Source of the DNA: Symsagittifera roscoffensis
Taxonomy: Eukaryota > Xenacoelomorpha > Acoela > Convolutidae
Length of the DNA: 64,000 bases
Reading direction: 5' to 3'
Assembly (NCBI RefSeq): GCF_963678635.1
Contig: NC_087065.1
Coordinates: 52,021,858-52,085,857, forward strand
Part shown: in pieces, positions 1-12,274 of the stretch
Layout: the number at the start of each line of letters is the position of its first letter
How positions within the stretch are numbered: the stretch's first letter is position 1
Position numbers and translations under genes: made by a program
The notes under the pieces: generated by a model
Told to the model about the DNA's origin: nothing
Seen by the model: only the letters and a program-made list of their open reading frames with translations
Databases searched by the model: none

Positions 1-81
1 GCCGCTGTTGCGCCACTGGTTAAGATATGCAACTTCTTTTCGGGGCAGGATAATATTGCCTCACCCTCAAGTAACGAGCAC

Positions 82-160
82 GGATCATGGTGGGCCTCAA
101 ACATCCGACCTTTCGATTGAAAGGCGGAGACGTAACCACTTTACCACCGCTGCACAGTGA
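82..160 (-). repeat. tRNA-like sequence, possible SINE head
   Basis: Read on the minus strand, this stretch has an A-box-like block (TGGTAAAGTGGTTACGTC) followed about 35 bases later by a B-box-like block (TGTTTGAGGCC). Between them a short hairpin (CCTTTC/GAAAGG) sits where an anticodon arm would be. The acceptor and T stems do not close properly, so this is not a working tRNA gene. A tRNA-derived SINE or tRNA pseudogene is the best reading. The surrounding 150 bases are richer in GC than the flanks. Confidence 0.35.
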
Positions 161-249
161 AGCGCGCCATCTACTAGATGCAAAAAGTTTGCTGACTAAA
201 ACATTTTTTGAAGCTCTGAATGTAATAAGAAAGTTATCGCTAGCCATCG

Positions 250-1660
250 TAAAGAATTAAAACTATTTTCAATTCACAAATGTTGGTGTAAAACATTCTC
301 TAGAAACCAGAGATAGTAAAAAAAAGCTCATGTTTTTTTAGAAAAAGCAAAAAACTGAAAAAAAATTGCAGAGGAAGATTTGTGGAAAAGCTTTAAGTTA
401 ATCATCCAGTAAAAGGCAATCTCTAGAGCCTTGAATGTCAATATTATGTTACCAAGACTTGTAATTTACATCTAAGATTTGTAATTGTTGTCGATGCTCA
501 CTGATGCGCAGTGTCTACCGGACTAATAAGGTGTAAGTAACCATTTCAATTGAGATTTTGAAGGAGTAGTCAACATATGGTCGGAAGCCAATCAAAGTAA
601 CAATGACGATGGTTTAGTTCTGAATGTAAAGAAATCTCTGAAAATGATGAAAAAGGGCCAAAGAAATATAATGCTTTTGGTCCGGGAAAATGACACTTAG
701 TCGATTAACGATTATGCAAGCCCAGTGAGTTTTCCGAAGAAAATTTGTTGCATGAAATAAAGTTAGGGACTACTCTAAACGGCCGGAATGAATTTGAACA
801 AAAGCCATTCCCGTTTTTCATGAACCTGGAACCCCAAGTATATCCGACTTGGTAGTAAACTCAGTTAGAATATTTCATGATGAACAAGAGATTTTAAAAT
901 TTCGGAAAACATAATTTCAAAATCAATTTTTAAGTTTGAGTGAGAAAGAAAATTTTAAAAGCAGATGAAGATAACCGTTTTTCTTGATCTGTTAAAACCA
1001 TCACAATCGGAAAACCGCCATGTACTATGCCACCTTTTACACTCAGCTGAATATTAAGTTTTACGACTCAGCCCCGAAAACCATAACAAAAAATTTAAAC
1101 AATTGCGACGAAAACGGATTGGGATTTATTGGCCCCAACGCACTTAAAAGATGAAAGGCTGGCATTTGATTCAAAATTTACAGACAAACAAATATTTCAT
1201 CAAAAGCTTTTTATCTTCGATTAGCTAGACGATGTTGCTTCAGAATTCGGGCAATTCTTCACTGGATGCTTATTGTTCACAAATTTTTGTCTACAGAACG
1301 CCAATAATCTATTCAAGTCGACAATTTCTTTGAAAAACGTTGAAATATAAATTGTTCGGCTCGATGGAAAGGGTACATATCAGTTTAGTTTTAAACTAGA
1401 TGGCACGGATTTGGTGATTTGCCAAATATTTTTCAGACAATAGTTGACTCAATTCCTGGATTTTTTAGGAGTTTTTTCTGTTTTAATGACCAAAACAAAT
1501 TATGGTGTTTCACTCGAGCAAATCATTGGGAGTGACTAGAGAACCTTTTCAATCGCTAGCAGTTTCAACTGCTGAACTTGCTTTGTTGAAGTGAATTTTG
1601 TACACTGAACGCCAATCACAGATTCAAGTCAACAGTTTCACTGGCAAACATTGTAATTTG
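250..1660. other. non-coding stretch, nothing recognised
   Basis: AT-rich sequence with no long open frame, no recognisable protein match on either strand and no obvious repeat structure. Confidence 0.6.
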
Positions 1661-1667
1661 ACATTAC

Positions 1668-2307
1668 GAGGCCAAATTGTGCGTACTGTGGATGCCGCAA
1701 CAGGCCAAAATCAGATTTGTTGTAAAACCCGCAAAATTGCTATTTTTTTGATATTTTTTGCTGTTTTGGATTCCAAAAACAAATACTTAAATCTTGTCAC
1801 CGCTCAAAATCGCTCAAAAAATTTGCCGAATTTGCGGATTCCGCAAATGTATTTGCAGAATCCAGAACAGTTTGTGGAATCCACAAACAAATAATAGGAC
1901 ATGTGAATAGTTAAATTGATAAATTGAGCTGTTGCGGAATCCGGAACTGTAAGCGGAATCCAAAAACTGTAAGTGGAATCCGCAAATTTTAAGTGGGACC
2001 CGCAAAATGCAAGTGGAATCCGCATTTTTTTGAGGATTCCGTTTACAAATATGTATAAATGTAGTAGCGTTTAAAATTATATCTTTTTAACCTTTTTTAA
2101 CTTTAATTATTCGTTTAGATTTGGAATCCGCAAAACAAAACAATTGTGCCGGCAAAGTTTTCGTTTCTCGTATTTGCACGCGAAATCCACCGCGTTTTTG
2201 TAAGTGAAATCCACTTACATTTTGAAACTTATTTAAAGATTTGTCTCTGGAATCCAGGATTATACAGACGCAAAATTGTGCGTCTGTTCAGTGCACATTT
2301 TGGCCTC
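1668..2307. mobile_element. terminal-inverted-repeat element (MITE-like), family M1
   Basis: The element opens with GAGGCCAAATTGTGCG and closes with GTGCACATTTTGGCCTC, so the two ends form an imperfect inverted repeat of about 15 bases; total length is 640 bp. The interior carries many short copies of a GGAATCCGCA-type word in both orientations, some as head-to-tail units of about 20 bp (1930-2035). There is no coding capacity: the overlapping open frames on both strands are by-products of the repeat. A diverged copy in the opposite orientation lies at about 55983-56370. No clear target-site duplication is visible. The superfamily cannot be named. Confidence 0.55.
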
Positions 2308-2309
2308 TT

Positions 2310-3240
2310 AATGAATGCTTTTGGCTCAATGTAATAACTACATACCAGTTTCTAACAAAATTTTACGGGTCTGGCAAAATGTGGAATGAGTTTTAAACAC
2401 AAAGTGACTCAACCACGGCAGTTTAATGGCATGAAGTACTTAAGCGTTTCTCTCGAGCAAATACATGGTAGTGAATAGAGAACAGTGGCAAATCCAACTA
2501 ATGAAGTTAATGCTAAGAGTAGCTTGGACAATATAATCCGAAAAGTATTAATTGAACAGTTCGGATTTTGAAGTAATTACAGACCACCTCAAGTTTTTTA
2601 AAGTTTTTTTCAAACAACCCCAAAACTAAAACATATAATGATTGTTTAGCACACCGGGTCTGTAGTCTTTTAGTTTCTGTTTGCTGTAAAACTTTTGGCT
2701 GGAAAATGGTGGTAATGTAAGACTTTTTCAAGCACTTTCAAATTTTGATAGCTTTTTTCTTTTCTATAGTTTCGTTTTCAGCTAATGATGATTGATGTAA
2801 TTTTGCCGCTTAAGCTGTCATTCTTTGGTTAATGCTTGCAAAGGCTGTCAACCGAGACAAAATTGAAGAAATTATCAAGATGTTGTTTTTCAAGATATTG
2901 ACTCATTTTTGGTAATTTTTCTTAGCTTAAAAATTCAAAAAAAAATCGATTTCCTTTGCAATATTGTATAATGTATATTAAATTGTATATTATATTTTGT
3001 ATTTTTCAAACAACTTATACTAAATTGAAATTTGTTTTATAGTTTGTAAAATTACCTACTCTGGTTTCAATTTTTTTTTCGGTTAAACGGGTTCGGTCTA
3101 TGTTATATCGGCTTAGTCAATTTATGATGCGTAACTCAAAGGCTAGTTTTAAATTACTCTAGCCTCTTTTAACTTGGATAAGTCATACAATATTTGATTT
3201 CTAGGCGGAGCGGAGCGTAGTGACTTGTCCATTTTCATCC
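2310..3240. other. non-coding stretch, nothing recognised
   Basis: AT-rich sequence with long T and A runs and no convincing gene or repeat. Confidence 0.55.
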
Positions 3241-4620
3241 TACAGTTAGGGATCATTCGTCCCACAGATTGGTCAAAAAACTTGAGCGCAGCATGAAAAC
3301 GTTGGGGGCTCTGTGAAAATTTCACTCAAGACAATGCCTACTGACACACTTTGAACTTCGTCAATCGAAGCGACTTTAGAAATAGTTTAGAATTTGAGAA
3401 TTTCTAAGCAATCGTAAGCCAACTGCAAATCTTACAAGAAACAATTCAACATAATTCCAATTTCTATCATAAAATGTTTTGCCTTAATAACAACAATATC
3501 AGATAGACAAAAAGAGCTTGGTTGTATCCGTAGAAAGAGGCAATAACTAGACCGAATACAAGGGGATAGATGTTAGGTACATCGACACTCCGTTTGATAA
3601 CAAAATTAGACATTCATCTGAAAAAGATTTTGAGTCCCAATTAAATTTATCGCCATCACAAAAGACATCATCTACAAAGCCTTTCTATAGAGATGAAATG
3701 ATTCAGTTTTTGGCATCAGTATAATCGTTAGTAAACTCAATGGAAATTTTTCTTGAAACTCAGGCATTGCGTTTTCTGGTTCAATTCGGGGAAGCTTATT
3801 TTTCCAGAGTATTGATAACTTACCAACTTTCACTATTTTTTCATGCAAGTGCAACAAAAACAAGAGATCCGAGGCCAAATTACTCGAGAATTTTGAAACC
3901 TCTGATTGATCACCACGCTATTTGCGTCATCAGCTCATGTGTCATATTTTCTGCTACTCTTGAGAGCAAAGTTTTTTTGAACAGCTAGGGATCATCGATC
4001 CAACGGTTTGGTAAAAAACCGGTAAACAAAGTGAAAAATTTGTTCGTGTCATTGTCTAACGAAACACATTAACCTTGTCGCTAAATTTAGCTATCTTAGA
4101 GACCTTCTGTAACCTTTGAAGCGTAAAGCAATCAAAAACAAACTGCGCACCTTACAAAAAAAATGAACGTACACCGAACACTTTGTGGAAATTGCTTACC
4201 TGTTCTGAGAGCTCTACAATTTTGAGCAAAAAGAGGTTAATTGTTTAGGCAGAAAGGGTCAATAACTGGGCTGTAGATGGTAAGGTAGATGATAGCTACA
4301 TCAACAGTCCGTTTGACAGCAAAAACAAAAATCCATCCGAGAACTATTATGGGTCCGAATCAAACTTAAGGCCATCAATGAAGTCATTATCCGCAAAACC
4401 CAGTTCAACCCGATATCTTCTCATCTCCACGATCAACAAAAGAAAATTTGGAAAATCTCTAACTGAAAAATGAGGACGTTTTTTTTGTGCACTATTACTA
4501 TCGAGATAAAAATTTTCATTCTTCGGCATCAAAAGAACTGTCAATTTATTCAATTGAATTTTTTTCTTGAAATTCAGACAATGCGGGGATTTTCAACGTT
4601 CAAGGGATTTTCATTTTACC
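3240..4620 (-). pseudogene. degenerate tandem duplication with coding-like minus strand
   Basis: Two diverged direct copies lie head to tail, about 3240-3985 and 3985-4620. Shared words include TAGGGATCAT, AAGCAATC, CAATAACT and CCGTTTGA. On the minus strand both copies read LMPK followed by ESFHLY in one and ENFYLD in the other. Further on, both read a block shaped F-x-D-x-x-F-x-D-G-x-K-F, then FSD and LLSNG. Similarity is clearer at peptide level than at DNA level, which suggests an old coding sequence. Both copies contain stops and frameshifts. I do not recognise the family. The position just downstream of a BEL/Pao gag remnant, on the same strand, may mean it belongs to that element. Confidence 0.35.
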
Positions 4621-4679
4621 AAAGCTTGAATTAAGACTAATCGAAAAATCCTACCTCATTTATTCAGTGATGGTTGGAT

Positions 4680-4834
4680 TTTGGATTTTCCTTCCGAGAT
4701 TTTTGGTGGTCTGTTGTTTGTAGTTGTTCTAAGTGTCGGAAAAACCAATGACTGGATCTAACATAAGGGCAATTAAAGCAACCTGAAAACTCAATCCGGA
4801 GGTTAGTAAACATGAAAACAATGAAGTGCTTGTT
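4680..4834. repeat. short dispersed repeat shared with 13.71-13.85 kb
   Basis: This stretch and 13710-13850 share an ordered series of words (TTGTTTGT, AACCAATGACTGG against AACCAGTGACTAGG, CAACCTGAAAACT against CAACCTAACAACTT, and CAATGAAGTGC). It abuts the truncated second gag copy of the BEL/Pao array, so it may be part of the boundary of that array. Confidence 0.35.
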
Positions 4835-5740
4835 GATCTACTTCATCTGATGTGACTGTTTTTCTATCTGGAGACACAAATTTTTTGCTTCTGATTTTTG
4901 CGAAATCCGATTATTTATTGGCATATAAATTTTTCATTTCACGAAGCTCATCAGTTAGCCTTGCTGCTTCTTCTGCGTTTAAGATCTTCATTTCTGACAG
5001 CTGCTCAGAAAACCTTTGTTTCAACTTTAGGCTCGGCACCTCTAATTCTGCAATTTTTGCCTCAGTTGCTGGTTTTCAAGTTCATTGGATTGAATGCCGA
5101 AAACATTTCTATGGAATCGCGTCGTTGACTCAATCCTGAGCCTAAGTGAGATTCATCACTGGTAAGCACTTTGGTCTTTCCAGTATCGTCAATATACTCT
5201 GGAAATTTTTTTTAATGAACTGTTCGTGTAACGTTGTGGATTTTGTGTTGTCATTTTTTTCAGTTTGATGTTTCTCGCCACTTTGACATCAATCTGGTGT
5301 GCTTTCTCTTGCATTTCATCTACGCCTTCTTAAAACTTTTCCAAATGTGCTTTCATTCGACAAAATTTCCTTCTCTCCTCCATCAATTGTATATTTCATT
5401 ATATGGTTGGACAATTTCTTGATCGTAGCTGTCCATTTTTCTTCTTTCAGCCATGATCGATTGATATAATTTCGTGTCATCTCCGTCTTGAACATGCACT
5501 TGTTCTTCTATCGCCGTCGATCTGCTCGTCATTTTGTCTGTTCTTCTTTGATCGTGTCGTTTAATCGTGTCAACGTGAATTTATTGAAAACAATTGAGGG
5601 TAATCAAATATTGATTTCAAAACAAAAACTTTTGTTTACTTTTGGGCAGCAAGTGGAAACAATCAATCAAATATTTTCAAGTGTTTTTGGAATGGATTTT
5701 TTTCTTCCAAACTGCTTCTTGCTACCATTAATCTAGAGGT
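4834..5740 (-). pseudogene. BEL/Pao gag N-terminal region, second (truncated) copy
   Basis: This segment aligns over its whole length with the gag start at about 10560-11400. Both share words such as TTAGCCTTGCTGCTTCTTCTG, CTATCGCCGTCGAT and TCAACGTGAA. Minus-strand reading gives a charged, coiled-coil-like gag N-terminus with several stops and frame changes. The copy stops at about 4834, before the conserved gag core. It lies directly behind the integrase end of the neighbouring element (5913), with only about 170 bases between and no recognisable LTR. It is therefore the start of a second unit in a tandem array. Confidence 0.55.
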
Positions 5741-5912
5741 CTACCTGCCAGTATGACCAATCATCAATAGTTTTGTAGCCTGGTTTTTGTCTTAGAGGTA
5801 ATGTTTTTAGAAACAATTTGTGATGCAGGATTACAACTTGTCTTAACTGTTGTGAGATTCCAATCAGAATTTCTAAAAATTGAGTCCCTATCAAGTTTTG
5901 TTTTCATTTCTG

Positions 5913-6700
5913 CAGATCCTGCTATATTATCTTCACTATAGTATAATTTCAAAATTCTTCCTAAGTGAATTTTGTACGCGAATATTTGTGGTCCTACAAC
6001 CCCTACAAAGCCTCCTTCTTGGAATTATGTTTTCCGATCTTTGAACCATTTTTTTGACATTTGCATTAGTTTATTTTCCTTCTGAAATCTACGCCCGATT
6101 GGATTTGCATTTTTTTTGAGCTGCATTGAAATTCTTCCAATGACTTTCATACTCTTTCGAGTATGTTTGGATTATTTGCGATCCTGGTGATCCAATTAAG
6201 AAATGGTTTAGGGTAACCTCTTTGGATTTATCAATTATTACTGATATGAGAGGTCTTTGGTTTAGAATAACCGCATCTATGCAGACAGTTGTTGTCAAAA
6301 TGTCATCCGCCATGTTTTGTTTTCCCATGACATATACCTAGCCTTTTTTGCACTTTTCACTAGTCGTTCCCATACACCTCCACTAAACCTGCAATCAATG
6401 TATCGTATTGCCATTGATTCTTCAATTTTTGGCGACCATTGATTCTTTCGTTCTTGTAAGTGATTGTGCGTTCCAACAAAAGTCATCACATTGTCGCTCA
6501 CGATGAGATCAGGTTTTTTTCTTCAAGCAATGAATCGAAACAAACAGTTTAACATCGATTCGGTTGACAAATCATGAGCAACTTCAAGATACACGGCCGT
6601 CGTTGTGAGACAAGTCATCAGACATATCCATCTTTTTTCTGACGTTTTCCTTACTTGACATTGAAAGGTCCAAAGTAATCCACACCAGTATTTTGATTAG
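5913..6700 (-). pseudogene. BEL/Pao integrase
   Basis: All three catalytic positions of the DDE integrase fold can be picked out on the minus strand. The first Asp is in TGVDYFGPF (6669-6690), the second in SDNVMTFVGT (about 6500), and the Glu in GGVWERLVKS (about 6370). The later ALNSRPL-like block (VILNQRPL) and the NHFLIG block (6200-6270) are family hallmarks. Frames change several times. The C-terminal part reappears at 12274-12660. Confidence 0.8.
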
Positions 6701-6991
6701 TTTTGTAAATTCCATCCTGAAATTAGTTAAGTCTGCCATCCTTGAGACTCATTCCTCTGCGATGACTTTCTACAGGGTACACAATTTTCCTTAATTTGTC
6801 TAAGTTTGTTTCTTAGACCAAAAATCTGGTACGTCTCTTGAACCAAGCTTCTGATTTGTTTTAAAGTGACGATTTTTCAGATGCTCACTTGTCACAAATA
6901 CTACAGTTACATGATGTTTCGAATCCAAAATAGAATGATGCTTTTTTTGAAAATGATAAATGTTTCAACCATACTAATCTGCCTCTTTTTC

Positions 6992-7255
6992 TCATAAACC
7001 TTCTGCATCGTTGATTGAATTCAACTTTTCGAGATGAGTTTGTTCTTGTTTAAAATTTTCTTGTTGAACCCATTTGAAAATAACCTTCGTAGCTTGCTGC
7101 TTCTCTTCAGCTGTTATACACAAAGTTTTGGGTTTGTCTTTCCGCATTCTTCTCGATACATAAGCATTTGTGTTTTGAAGTTGTTTAAAAATAATTAATC
7201 TTTGCCAATTGGCAAAAAGGTTCAAAAATTGTAAGCTTATTATAAGTTTCTTCAA
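6992..7255 (-). pseudogene. BEL/Pao pre-integrase linker
   Basis: An 87-codon open segment reads KQLQNTNAYVSRRMRK, then an LCITAEEKQQATK block, then WVQQENF. This is the pattern of the region that joins RNase H to integrase in BEL/Pao polyproteins, where a (L)T-x-x-E-x-x-x-A motif precedes Q-x-E-x-F. It lies in the expected place between reverse transcriptase and integrase. The start is set only by the frame, not by a biological start codon. Confidence 0.6.
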
Positions 7256-7699
7256 TTATTTCTTCCACTTCAACGTTTTTGATTTTCAATTTCTCTGGCC
7301 ATTCCTCTTCATTTTTTATCCAGGTCGGCCCCTGTAACCAAGTACTTTCAACCAAGTTATTGTGAGTCCTCTTGTACCTTATTCTGCCGCTTTCACTTTT
7401 CCTTTAACAGGTCTCCATCTATTCGTCTTGGAGACAAAAATCATTGAGACCCTATTTGCTACAAAATTGGCAGTTTGTTTTCAGAAGAAAACCAAGCTTG
7501 TCCTGTGCTAGGTTTTGACTTCATGTAGGATTTGTTCACAGTGTTTCTATGTGTTTCCATTACACGGTCTATATTTTGTTGTCGCTATCACTGCTGTTTG
7601 CATATTTGTTTCTTTGGCGCAACTCTCGTTTTCCAGCAACAAAGATACATTTTTGGTGCCATCTAGCTCTGATGCACAAAAGCAGGTAACGGTGCATAG

Positions 7700-8906
7700 T
7701 ACTTCAAGAGAAGCATCAGCGAACACGTGGAGATAGTCTCTGTTGGAATGAAACTGAAGTTGTTTTTTGGGATTTTAATGTTTCTGATTTAAGTAGGTTT
7801 TTTTCTGCAAGACTCAAACTCTTCAGCATTTTTTTTTAGAAATTGTTTTGTCCCATTCATAACCTTCAGATTTCCACAATTATTTCAATACTCTTTTTAT
7901 CCGAATGCTGAAGGGTGACAACAGTACTAGTGGATCGAAAAGTGAAGAAACCACGATAAGTAAATCTCTTTGTAAGAACCCTTCTACTGGCTTTTCTTTC
8001 ATTCGACAGACAGCTAAACTATCCGATTTTATGTTCCTTTAAATCTCGAAATGTATTTTTATGTTTTTTGGGTGTTTTCAGATAACTCTGTATTGTTACT
8101 TTAAAACGTTGTAAGCTTGAAAACCTTTCTGCTTAAATTTTTAACACTTCTTCTTTGAGTTTCTCGACTTTTATATTGTTATTACTTGAGTATATGAAAT
8201 CGTCCATATACAAATGATTCAGCACTTCTTGTAAGTTGTCAGTTTTCAATGATTTGTTAATAGTATAATTTGCACAACTTGCTGATTTTCTGCCTCCCTA
8301 TTTATATTTGCTATGTTTGCTTAACACTATTTGTCGCTTTTCTTTTCCATATCTGGATATAAAAATCTCAGAGAATGAGTTGCTTCTTTTTTCACCGAGA
8401 CATGAAAAACATCTGATCAAAATCAACTGTGATTGCAACTGCTCCTTCCCAAAATTTGAACAAGTTTCCTACAAGCTTCGGCATTAAATCTCGTTCAGAT
8501 AGTAAGTTATCATACAACGATATCCCTTGATACTTCGAAGCAGCATTACAACCTTTTCTGACTTTCCCTGATTTGCGTAGGTGAAAGACTGGATGATGAG
8601 GTAAATGCCAAATTCTGGCAATCTCAGTGTTGGATGTATCGTTTTGATATATTTTCTCGATGAATTTGTCTCGAGGTTAATTTTTCTCGTGTCTTGACGC
8701 TTCGTTTTCATTCCATCAATTTTACAGAGCCTTCTTCTTAACGACCTAAGTTGCCCCAATACACTTCCATAGTTGTTTGCAAAATTTAATTGAACCTCCG
8801 ACCAAAGAGGTCCGACTTCCCATCTTACATCTTCAAAGTTGATAGTAGATTCTAGAATTTGCTGAGCGGGTTTTTCTTCACTAGATAACGATTCAACATT
8901 TTTCAC
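7700..8906 (-). pseudogene. BEL/Pao reverse transcriptase
   Basis: The open segment 8906-8484 begins with the conserved BEL/Pao entry block: RWEVGPLW, then NNYGSVLGQLRSL. The active site is seen as Y-M-D-D, followed by FIYS, at 8199-8210 on the minus strand. Between them the DNA still encodes readable pieces (for example FLYPDME near 8345) but in shifting frames. The domain copies element RNA into DNA in living relatives. This copy is inactive because of multiple frameshifts and stops. The RNase H part further downstream is too eroded to delimit. Confidence 0.75.
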
Positions 8907-9359
8907 TGATGCATAGCTTTCTATAGACTACCATTTTGTGTTCTTTTGAGTCAACTGCTCTTCTGTAGAACAGAAAAACGATCTCGCTTTGCAATTATAT
9001 GCTTCAATTTGTCCCAATGGACCACTTAGTGACCATCCAAGAGGGGTTCCTACTCATCATGGACATTTCTTATTCAGACTTTTGGATTCGTTTGGTCTTC
9101 TCATATTGAAATTATCCTGACCAATTTTCAAAATAACTTCGCATTGTGAAACTTTCTGATTTGATGACACCGATAAGTGCCAATATCTTCTTTTGTAGGC
9201 AATATAATTGCAGTTCATTGACCCAACAGACAAATCGGGTTGAACCAGACAATTGATGTTTTCAGGTTTGAGACTCTTGGTGAATACCTAAACTGTTTCT
9301 TTTCTGTGATGTTTATCGAACTGTTAGCTCCATCCAATTCTCCTCTGCCGTCTTTTGTA

Positions 9360-9515
9360 TCTAATTTCAACACCCTTTGAAAGACTTGTCTTTTAAGGTC
9401 ACTGTTGACCCAGTGTCTTGTAATGCACAAGTCTCTATTAGTTTTCCTGTCCTTGGATTGGTTAGGTGCACTTTCATTGTTGGTTGATTCAGGTGTATTG
9501 GTTTTCTTCCGGATC
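9360..9515 (-). pseudogene. BEL/Pao aspartic protease remnant
   Basis: The minus-strand peptide at 9367-9500 contains LQDTGSTVTL, matching the Asp-Thr-Gly active-site loop of retroelement aspartic proteases in the form seen in BEL/Pao (ALLDTGSTTTL-like). It follows the zinc-knuckle region of gag in the same frame, as expected. The enzyme would process the element's polyprotein. Only the N-terminal third is readable before the frame is lost. Confidence 0.65.
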
Positions 9516-9559
9516 TATTTTCAATTAAAAATTGGTTGTGCTTTTTGTCACATCCATCT

Positions 9560-11370
9560 ATTCTACGTGGACTGACAAGACATTCTTTGATGCTATATGC
9601 TTTACCCAAACATCCAAAGCACAATTTGTGTTTCTTCACGTCATCATATAAGTTTTTCGCAATTGTCATGTTGAAATCTGGACAGTTCCAGATTTTTTGT
9701 CTCCTTTTGTTGCAACACAAGCATTATCTGAGCTTTTGTTTTTGAAGTCTTGGTTCTTGTCCCCTGTAACATTAATTGTGGCTTTTATTCGGTGTATGTT
9801 ATTTAATTTCCGTGTTTCAGTTGCTCCTTTAGATTCATGACTTCGCTTTGCAGTTAACTGATTGTGCACTAAGGCCTCATTAGTGAGCTGTTTACTCAGC
9901 CCAATCACATTTGGTTGTGAGCAGTTTTTTCGATTGAGAAGAAATTCCACTTTTTTTTTTTTTGAGATCTTGTGGAATCTTGCTCAAAATCAAGTTTAGA
10001 GTTTAAGTTGGTTTCAGATCACCTTCCTATCCAAAGTTGGTCAAAATGCTTGTAAACATACTCACTACGCTTGCAAGTTTCGATATTTGATGGAAATCAA
10101 GTATCCTTACAATTGGAAAGTTCTGCACCAGTTTTAGTGATGAATCAACTATGATATGTGATTTTGCGTAATGCCTGGACAATATTTTTCATGCATAGTG
10201 GTTGCCATCATAGCTGAGTCCTGTCAGAATCTGTTTAGCTTTACCAGATACATATGATATCTTTGATAGTTTGATATGTTCACGTTATGCACCGTTGCTG
10301 TGAATAATCCTGACCATTCTGGCCAAACCAGTGGATCAACAGCAAATACTTCTAGCTTTACCCTTGGTAGACTAGGCTTCGTTAAACTCAATTTTCTAAA
10401 TTCTGCTTTTAGTTCTTCGGAGTATCTGTCATGAGATCGCTCTAGATGTGATTTACCTAAATCACCAAGGTTAAATCTTGCTTTTTACTCATGCTTCAGT
10501 TCATCTGTTTGGCGTAATGATTTTAACCAGCCCTTTGCATACGCTCTCTCTGGTTCTACTTCGTCGAAAGTGACTGATTTATTATTTGGAGATTTGTATT
10601 TTTTGCTTCAGACACTTGCAATTTCCGATTGTTTATCGGCATATGAAAGTTTCATTTCACAAAGCTCTTCAGTTAGCCTTGCTGCTTCTTCTGCGTTTGT
10701 GATTTTCATTTCCGTCAATTACTCAGAAAATCACTGTTTCGTTTGTAAGCGTTCCTCTTCCAATTCTGCTATTCTTTGTCTCAGTTGCTGGTTTTGCTGC
10801 CGATTGGTTGCTGTCATGCGAAAACGTTTCTATCGAGTCGCGTCGTTGATCCAATCATGAGCCTAATTGAGGTTTATCAGTGGTAACCACTTTGGCCTTG
10901 CCAGTATTGTCAGTATACTCTTAAACTTCTTTGATGAAACTTCGTGTAACATTGTGGATTTTTTGTTGTCGGCTTTTTCAGTTTGTTGTTTGTTCCCCAC
11001 TTTGACGTCAATCTGTCCTGCTTTCGCTTAATTTTAATTTACGAGTATTTTAAATTTATACAGTTCTGCTTTTTTTTGACAAAGTTTTCTTCTCTCATCC
11101 ATTAATAGTTTTCTTTTAATGTATGTTGACATCTTTTTGAACGTAACTGTCCATTTTTTTTTTCTTTCACCCATGATCCATTGATTCAATTTCGTGTCAT
11201 CTCCCGGTTGAACATGCAGTTGTTGTTCTATCGCCGTCGATTTTCTCGTAATTTTGTCTGTTCTTCTTTGATTTTGTCGTCTAGTCGTGTCAACGTGAAA
11301 TAATGGCAAAATTATGGCAAGGGAAAAAAATTGAGGGTTTGACCAACAAATGGAAATTTTAATCAATAAT
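9560..11370 (-). pseudogene. BEL/Pao gag
   Basis: Gag is the capsid/nucleocapsid precursor of the element. The N-terminal part (11366-11034) is a charged, helix-rich stretch. About 10400-10250 the minus strand reads LPRVKLEVF then DPLVWPEW then TATVH, which is the conserved core of BEL/Pao gag (the DUF1759-type region). At about 9720-9560 it reads CFGCLGKAYSIKEC followed by C-x2-K-K-H-N, the zinc-binding region typical of this group, although the His of the first knuckle is a Tyr. Stops and frameshifts separate these blocks. Assignment to family is firm; exact ends are not. Confidence 0.75.
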
Positions 11371-11419
11371 TTTCAAACTACCTCCTGCTAACATTAGCTT
11401 AGAGGCCTACCTTTCAGTA

Positions 11420-12274
11420 TGACCAATTGTCAGCAGACTTTGTAGCCTGGGTTTTATCTTTGAGGTAAACTTTTTTAGGAATCTTTTTCAATGCAGAATT
11501 ACAATTTGTTTTTTCTGTTGTGAGTTTGGCTATAAAAATTCAGTGGAATATAATTTAAATAAAATTTTGTTTTTCTAGTTTTGACTAGTAAATTTTGTTA
11601 GTTGCAGATTTCTTAACAGTTTTTTTTTTATCAAGAATTGCATCAAGTTTTTGTCCTTCTATGCTTTTTTGTGATCAGTTCGGATTTCTTTTACAATTTT
11701 GCTGTCATTTAGTCTAACTTGTCAAAAATCAGCGCCATAATCTTCTGTTAACTTCAGTATTGCCTCAAAGTGATAATAAGTAAGGTTGTTTAAATCAATA
11801 TCGCAGTCATGAAAGCCTCAGGCTAAAAAAAATACAGATATATGTTAAATGTACTAGCTAAAAACAATTAACCAAATCAGTATGTCCACTGCTAGGCGGT
11901 AATATTCGGCCCTACTCTGGCGTCGAAAAGCCAAAATTTAAATAAATATTCAATATCAGGTAGTTTTGAATTTTTGAAATGACCAAAAATTTTATAGAGA
12001 AAAAAAATTCGATATAAACAAATAAAATGTCCTAATATTTTGATTAAGATTGTTTTATCTTGATTGCCATAGGCCAAACAAGATAAACAATCTCATTATG
12101 CCAATCGTTCATTTTTTCTATCAGTTGTGATAATATCGCATTGTACGTGTGATGACCGTAGTGAACATTAGCTTACGATGGTTAACTTCAAATTAGTTTC
12201 TATTATTTGTTCACTGAGTACTTTTACAAGTCTTACAATCGGTCGTTTTAAGATTCCATTTTTGTTTTAGTTGC
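11420..12274. other. segment between tandem BEL/Pao units
   Basis: The first part (about 11395-11530) aligns with 5728-5855, for example CAGTATGACCAATTGTCA against CAGTATGACCAATCATCA, so it belongs to the junction between units. About 11590-12240 has no counterpart at the other junction and may be a later insertion or a remnant of an LTR. I see no gene in it. Confidence 0.4.

Larger units (their letters stand above)
5740..11420 (-). mobile_element. decayed BEL/Pao LTR retrotransposon body
   Basis: Read on the minus strand, the order is gag, protease, reverse transcriptase, a pre-integrase linker and integrase, as in BEL/Pao elements. Each domain is recognised by short family motifs described in the entries below. 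All frames are broken by stops and indels, so the copy is inactive. I cannot identify LTRs, a primer-binding site or target-site duplications. Instead, a second gag copy follows the integrase (4834-5740) and a second integrase end precedes gag (12274-12660). That indicates a tandem duplication, or recombination between copies, which removed the normal ends. Confidence 0.8.
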
